Assembly (NCBI GenBank): GCA_947631875.1
Contig: CANRMV010000051.1
Coordinates: forward strand, 1 to 7,648
DNA: 7,648 nucleotides
Direction: 5' to 3'
Source of the DNA: an uncultured Clostridia bacterium
Lineage (GTDB): Bacteria > Bacillota > Clostridia > Christensenellales > UBA1242
Below, piece after piece: positions 5,393-7,648 of the stretch. The position numbers were made by a program, and so were the translations under genes. The number at the start of each line of letters is the position of its first letter. The stretch's first letter is position 1. The notes below the pieces were generated by a model that saw only the letters and a program-made list of their open reading frames with translations, was not told where the DNA came from and made no database searches.

Positions 5393-5415
5393 AAAAAACC
5401 TCCTACGTTGCCTCT

Positions 5416-5444
5416 ATTATAACACATCGATTTTTTTAATTCAA
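5416..5444 (-). promoter_or_regulatory. Sigma-A-type promoter of the 561-aa secreted protein gene
   Basis: On the minus strand TTGAAT (5439-5444), an exact 17-bp spacer and a perfect TATAAT (5416-5421) lie about 24 bp before the gene start. The A/T-rich tract upstream (5445-5490) could act as an UP element. This is one of the clearest promoters in the window. Confidence 0.75.
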
Positions 5445-5491
5445 TAGCAAAATGAAAATTTTTTTGAAAATTTTAACTTTTTTTTGCTATT
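5443..5491. repeat. Inverted repeat upstream of the secreted-protein promoter
   Basis: AATAGCAAAA (5443-5452) and TTTTGCTATT (5482-5491) are perfect 10-bp arms around a 29-bp A/T tract, which itself holds TGAAAATTTT twice (5453-5462 and 5465-5474). One arm touches the -35 box of the neighbouring promoter. A second pair, GCCCAAA (5496-5502) and TTTGGGC (5522-5528), follows towards spo0A. Neither has a good T run, so they may be weak ends for spo0A transcripts or binding sites. Confidence 0.45.
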
Positions 5492-5533
5492 CTCAGCCCA
5501 AAACAAGCAAAAATGTCAAGATTTGGGCAAAAA

Positions 5534-6277
5534 TCAGCCGTCCATAATCATTTTGTCAGCAATTAAGGCAATGAGTTCGCCATTTGTTGGCTTCTCATTT
5601 CTATTATATATCTTCAAACCAAAAATATTGTTAATATTTTCTATTTTTCCTCTGTTCCAGGCAACCTCAATGGCATGGCGCATACCTCTTTCCACTTTGC
5701 TGGAACTTGTTTCAAAGCGCTCCGCAATGGTTGGATAAAGTTTTTTGGTGATTGAGCCAATAATTTCCGGCTCTTCAACCGCAAGTTTAACCGCCTCTCG
5801 CAAAAATTGATAGCCCTTAATGTGGGCAGGAATTCCAATGCTAATAAAAATGTTGGAAATTTTTTCGTCAAGTTGTTTGTTTTCGCTCTGAGACTTTCCG
5901 TTATCCAACACCTCAACAATTCGGCTTTCCAAGTTCTCTGGCGAAACAGGTTTCACCATGAAATAACTTGCCCCCGATTGAATGGCTTTTGTAACAAACC
6001 CACTGTGAGAAAGGTTGGAAACAAAGAAAACTTTTGGCATTTTGTCTTTAAGTTCTCTAATTTTGTCCAAAACTGCAAAGCCGTCAAGGCCGGAAAGCAT
6101 AACTTCCATAATCAACACGTCTGGCTTTAAAGCGGCAACCTCTTCTGCCACCTTCACGCCGTCAGCGCACGAGCCAACAAATTCAAAATTTTCGTTTTGC
6201 TTAAAGTATTCAATAATTTCCTCAGTTGTGTCTGCGATGTAAATTCTAGTTGGTTTCTTTTCTTTAACCTTTTCCAT
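5534..6277 (-). CDS. spo0A: Spo0A-like response regulator with Glu at the phosphorylation site
   Basis: The 247-aa protein has the Spo0A layout. The receiver domain is at about 10-125, followed by a linker and the Spo0A DNA-binding domain at about 136-247. The latter is very well kept (IGIPAHIKGYQFLREA at 147-162, GSITKKLYP at 174-182, ERGMRHAIEVAWNRG at 196-210, KPTNGE at 229-234). Spo0A is the master regulator of entry into sporulation in Bacillota. The receiver is altered: the phospho-accepting Asp (Asp55 in B. subtilis) is Glu58 in PDVLIMEVML, the second acidic residue of the ADD pocket is Thr17, the usual MP after the site is LS, and the switch Thr is Ser87. Lys109 in VKP is kept. The ATG at 6275-6277 is chosen because AAGGAG lies at 6284-6289; an upstream in-frame ATG at 6313 has no such support. 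No spoIVB precedes it, unlike in B. subtilis. Confidence 0.93.
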   Translation of the reverse strand: MEKVKEKKPTRIYIADTTEEIIEYFKQNENFEFVGSCADGVKVAEEVAALKPDVLIMEVMLSGLDGFAVLDKIRELKDKMPKVFFVSNLSHSGFVTKAIQSGASYFMVKPVSPENLESRIVEVLDNGKSQSENKQLDEKISNIFISIGIPAHIKGYQFLREAVKLAVEEPEIIGSITKKLYPTIAERFETSSSKVERGMRHAIEVAWNRGKIENINNIFGLKIYNRNEKPTNGELIALIADKMIMDG

Positions 6278-6365
6278 AATAATCTCCTTTAAAATAAGTG
6301 TTCTGCAAAACAAGAAAAGATTAACACAAGATTGGCCAAATAAAAAACGGAAAATTGCTTGTTAT

Positions 6366-6392
6366 TGTCGCAAGAAAAATAAACTTGTCGAA
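6366..6392. promoter_or_regulatory. Pair of 0A-box-like sites upstream of spo0A
   Basis: TGTCGAA at 6386-6392 is a perfect match to the 7-bp Spo0A box, and TGTCGCA at 6366-6372 is a one-base variant. The two are in the same orientation and exactly 20 bp apart, about two helical turns. They lie about 90-115 bp before the spo0A start, where autoregulatory boxes are known in sporulating Bacillota. I could not find a convincing promoter close by. Confidence 0.5.
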
Positions 6393-6443
6393 ACAACACA
6401 AAATGCCCAAAAGTTTAAGAAAATCGCAAGAATTTCCACAATG

Positions 6444-6472
6444 CAAGTCAAAACTTATCAAAATTTGACTTG
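6444..6472. repeat. 9-bp inverted repeat in the spo0A upstream region
   Basis: CAAGTCAAA (6444-6452) and TTTGACTTG (6464-6472) are perfect inverted arms separated by 11 bp. It lies between the 0A-like boxes and the REP-like element. No T run follows. It could be a regulator site or only chance in AT-rich DNA. Confidence 0.35.
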
Positions 6473-6489
6473 TTGTCCCGCCCCTTACA

Positions 6490-6600
6490 TGTCATCCTGA
6501 GCCGACACCCGTGTCGTGCCGAAGGATCTCGTCCACTTTCTCATCCTTTTAAGATTCTTCGGCTTTGCCTCAGAATGACAGCGCACGCCAGAATGACAGC
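6490..6600. repeat. REP/MITE-like palindromic repeat element
   Basis: The left part (from TGTCATCCTGAG at 6490 to GAAGGATCT near 6529) and the right part (AAGATTCTTCGGC at 6551 to CTCAGAATGACA near 6580) are imperfect inverted copies, so the unit can fold into a long hairpin. The left arm carries an extra small hairpin CGACAC-CC-GTGTCG (6503-6516). The right end has a short duplication: CAGAATGACAGC occurs at 6571-6582 and again at 6589-6600. Repeats with these gtcat(t/c)ctgag and cagaatgaca ends are dispersed in many bacterial genomes. It is more GC-rich than its surroundings and has no gene of its own. The plus-strand reading frame through it is spurious. Confidence 0.75.
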
Positions 6601-6629
6601 AAAAAAAAGACAGCGTTTTGCCGTCTTTT
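6601..6629 (-). terminator. Rho-independent terminator of the DUF6273-like gene
   Basis: Arms 6605-6614 and 6620-6629 form a 10-bp stem (one G-U in minus-strand RNA) with a 5-nt loop. On the minus strand it is followed by a T run covering 6604-6601 and the bases next to it. It begins 8 bp after the stop codon at 6638-6640. Confidence 0.85.
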
Positions 6630-6637
6630 CTTTTTTT

Positions 6638-7648
6638 CTAAACAGTTTTGGTTGCGCCAAAGTAGGTTGCAGAACTCAATGTGAAAGCGAGTCGCACTCC
6701 CGATGTTTGTTGCATATTCAGGTGAGAATAATTCTCATGAGTGGTCATAATCCATGCATCATTGGTGTATGCTCCCAAATTGCTTGTCCAATAGTCAACA
6801 TATTCTCCACCTTTCTTTCCCAACATCATGGCTGCAAAGTCTGTGCATTTCGCTTTGTATGAACCGTCGCCTTCCAAAATAACCAGATCTTCATAATATT
6901 GATAATTATCTTCATCACACCAGTTTTCCCACATAGAAACGCCTGTAACTCTTAAATTAGACACTGTTCTTCCTGTTGTGTCTCCAACAACTTTATCTGG
7001 CGAACTTGCATCTCCAAATTTGTCATAACCATGATCAACAATCGTGGAGCCGTTAAAACCTGTGCTTAAATCACCCACACTTGCTGTTGCATTTAAAGTT
7101 TCAACGAGCGAATATAGAGAACTGTCATAATAACTCTGCCCTGCTCCCAACTTACTTGTGCTAAACACTCCTCCAAACAGCACTTTGTCACTGACCAGTG
7201 TTATGCCTCCGCCATCCTCAATAGAATTTGTTCCATAGGCACCAGTGGATGTGTAATTAACTGTGTAATTGTCTGGAAGCACTCTCCACCTGATTTTTTC
7301 GAATTTATAATACTGTCCTTGATAAACAAAATAATAATCCGTTGAGTCTGTGTATAATGTGCCGTTCAGCCCAAAATAAGTGAGACTGCCCAAAGAGGTT
7401 GCGTTCGCAACGCTTGTTCCACAATTTGTTTGTGGTGCATAGCCATAATCTATGTAATAAAGCCCGTCAGTGCCTTCGTATATCTCATTTACATCTTTCT
7501 TAAAATAAGCATAAATGTAAAAATCAACGGGAGATGTCCATGTTGCAGTATAGTTTCTATTTGTTGACATCATTTCAGAGTTGCAATCTTTAATCGCGGA
7601 AGGTGCTGTGCCGGTTGAATATCTATATCCAACAAAATGATAACCTGA
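6638..7648 (-). CDS. Secreted-type protein with C-terminal DUF6273-like domain (5' end cut by window)
   Basis: The frame stays open from the window edge to the TAG at 6638-6640, giving 336 visible residues. The ATG at 7571-7573 is internal, because the same frame continues upstream as SGYHFVGYRYSTG without a stop. That first part, up to about YTATW (7544-7552), looks like the end of a Listeria-Bacteroides-type repeat. The rest resembles DUF6273: KIRWRVL (7279-7299), ITLVSDKVLFGG (7166-7201), YWTSNLG (6773-6793) and the closing SGVRLAF (6683-6703). Such domains sit at the C-terminus of exported proteins in gut Clostridia, and their function is not known to me. Composition (Tyr, Ser, Thr, Asn and Gly rich) fits a surface protein. 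It has no C-terminal anchor and ends just before a strong terminator. The signal peptide and promoter would be upstream of this window. The DUF6273 call is from motif memory only. Confidence 0.75.
   Translation of the reverse strand, partial: SGYHFVGYRYSTGTAPSAIKDCNSEMMSTNRNYTATWTSPVDFYIYAYFKKDVNEIYEGTDGLYYIDYGYAPQTNCGTSVANATSLGSLTYFGLNGTLYTDSTDYYFVYQGQYYKFEKIRWRVLPDNYTVNYTSTGAYGTNSIEDGGGITLVSDKVLFGGVFSTSKLGAGQSYYDSSLYSLVETLNATASVGDLSTGFNGSTIVDHGYDKFGDASSPDKVVGDTTGRTVSNLRVTGVSMWENWCDEDNYQYYEDLVILEGDGSYKAKCTDFAAMMLGKKGGEYVDYWTSNLGAYTNDAWIMTTHENYSHLNMQQTSGVRLAFTLSSATYFGATKTV

Noticed and set aside
5641..5919. Minus-strand 92-aa frame inside spo0A
   Set aside because: It is a shifted frame of a strongly conserved coding region.
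6278..6313. Upstream in-frame ATG for spo0A at 6313, adding 12 residues
   Set aside because: The added residues are not Spo0A-like, and the consensus ribosome site sits just before the ATG at 6277.
6470..6862. Plus-strand 130-aa reading frame
   Set aside because: Its first part is a translation of the REP-like repeat, a known source of false proteins, and the rest is antisense to the DUF6273-like gene. There is no ribosome site.
1..7648. CRISPR array or known multi-gene defence system
   Set aside because: No regularly spaced repeats with unique spacers and no Cas, restriction-modification or toxin-antitoxin pairs are visible. The closest candidate is the single DUF3800 gene.

Overview
The window is AT-rich and looks like a low-GC Bacillota genome, probably an anaerobic Clostridia-type bacterium. 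The evidence is strong AAGGAG-type ribosome sites, sigma-A-like promoters, a recognisable spo0A, and large secreted proteins with Listeria-Bacteroides-type repeats and a DUF6273-like domain, which are common in gut Clostridia. The lineage below class level is inference.

The window splits into two halves at a tRNA-Val(UAC) gene (3564-3639, minus). Everything to the left (1 to about 3560) reads as one end of an integrated temperate element, either a prophage or an integrative element. It has a divergent genetic switch. A minus-strand operon carries a 58-aa Cro-like regulator, a 68-aa unknown protein and an excisionase-like wHTH protein that reaches the window edge. A plus-strand operon carries a self-cleaving CI/LexA-type repressor and a DUF3800 protein, followed by a tyrosine integrase with an extra N-terminal zinc-ribbon-like motif. 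The divergent region holds three perfect copies of the 17-bp palindrome TGTCAA-N5-TTGACA, spaced exactly 43 bp apart and laid over both promoters. Behind the integrase are two 15-bp direct repeats with an 11-bp period that look like integrase arm-type sites, a two-way terminator, and the 3' end of the tRNA-Val gene, which is the likely attachment site. Between the DUF3800 gene and the integrase, a compact promoter-to-terminator unit on the minus strand could encode a small RNA of about 60 nt.

The right half (3564-7648) is read as host chromosome and all its genes are on the minus strand. They are tRNA-Val, a 561-aa secreted repeat protein with its own clear promoter, spo0A, and the 3' part of a second secreted protein that runs off the window. 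The Spo0A protein keeps the DNA-binding domain well, but its receiver domain has Glu in place of the phospho-accepting Asp, along with other changes to the acidic pocket. Two 0A-box-like sites lie 20 bp apart upstream of spo0A, suggesting autoregulation. A REP/MITE-like palindromic repeat of about 110 bp (starting gtcatcctgag and ending cagaatgaca) fills the gap between spo0A and the last gene.

The most notable points are the Asp-to-Glu change in Spo0A, the evenly spaced triple operator, the candidate small RNA, the zinc-ribbon integrase, and the DUF3800 gene sitting in the slot where prophages often carry accessory or defence genes.
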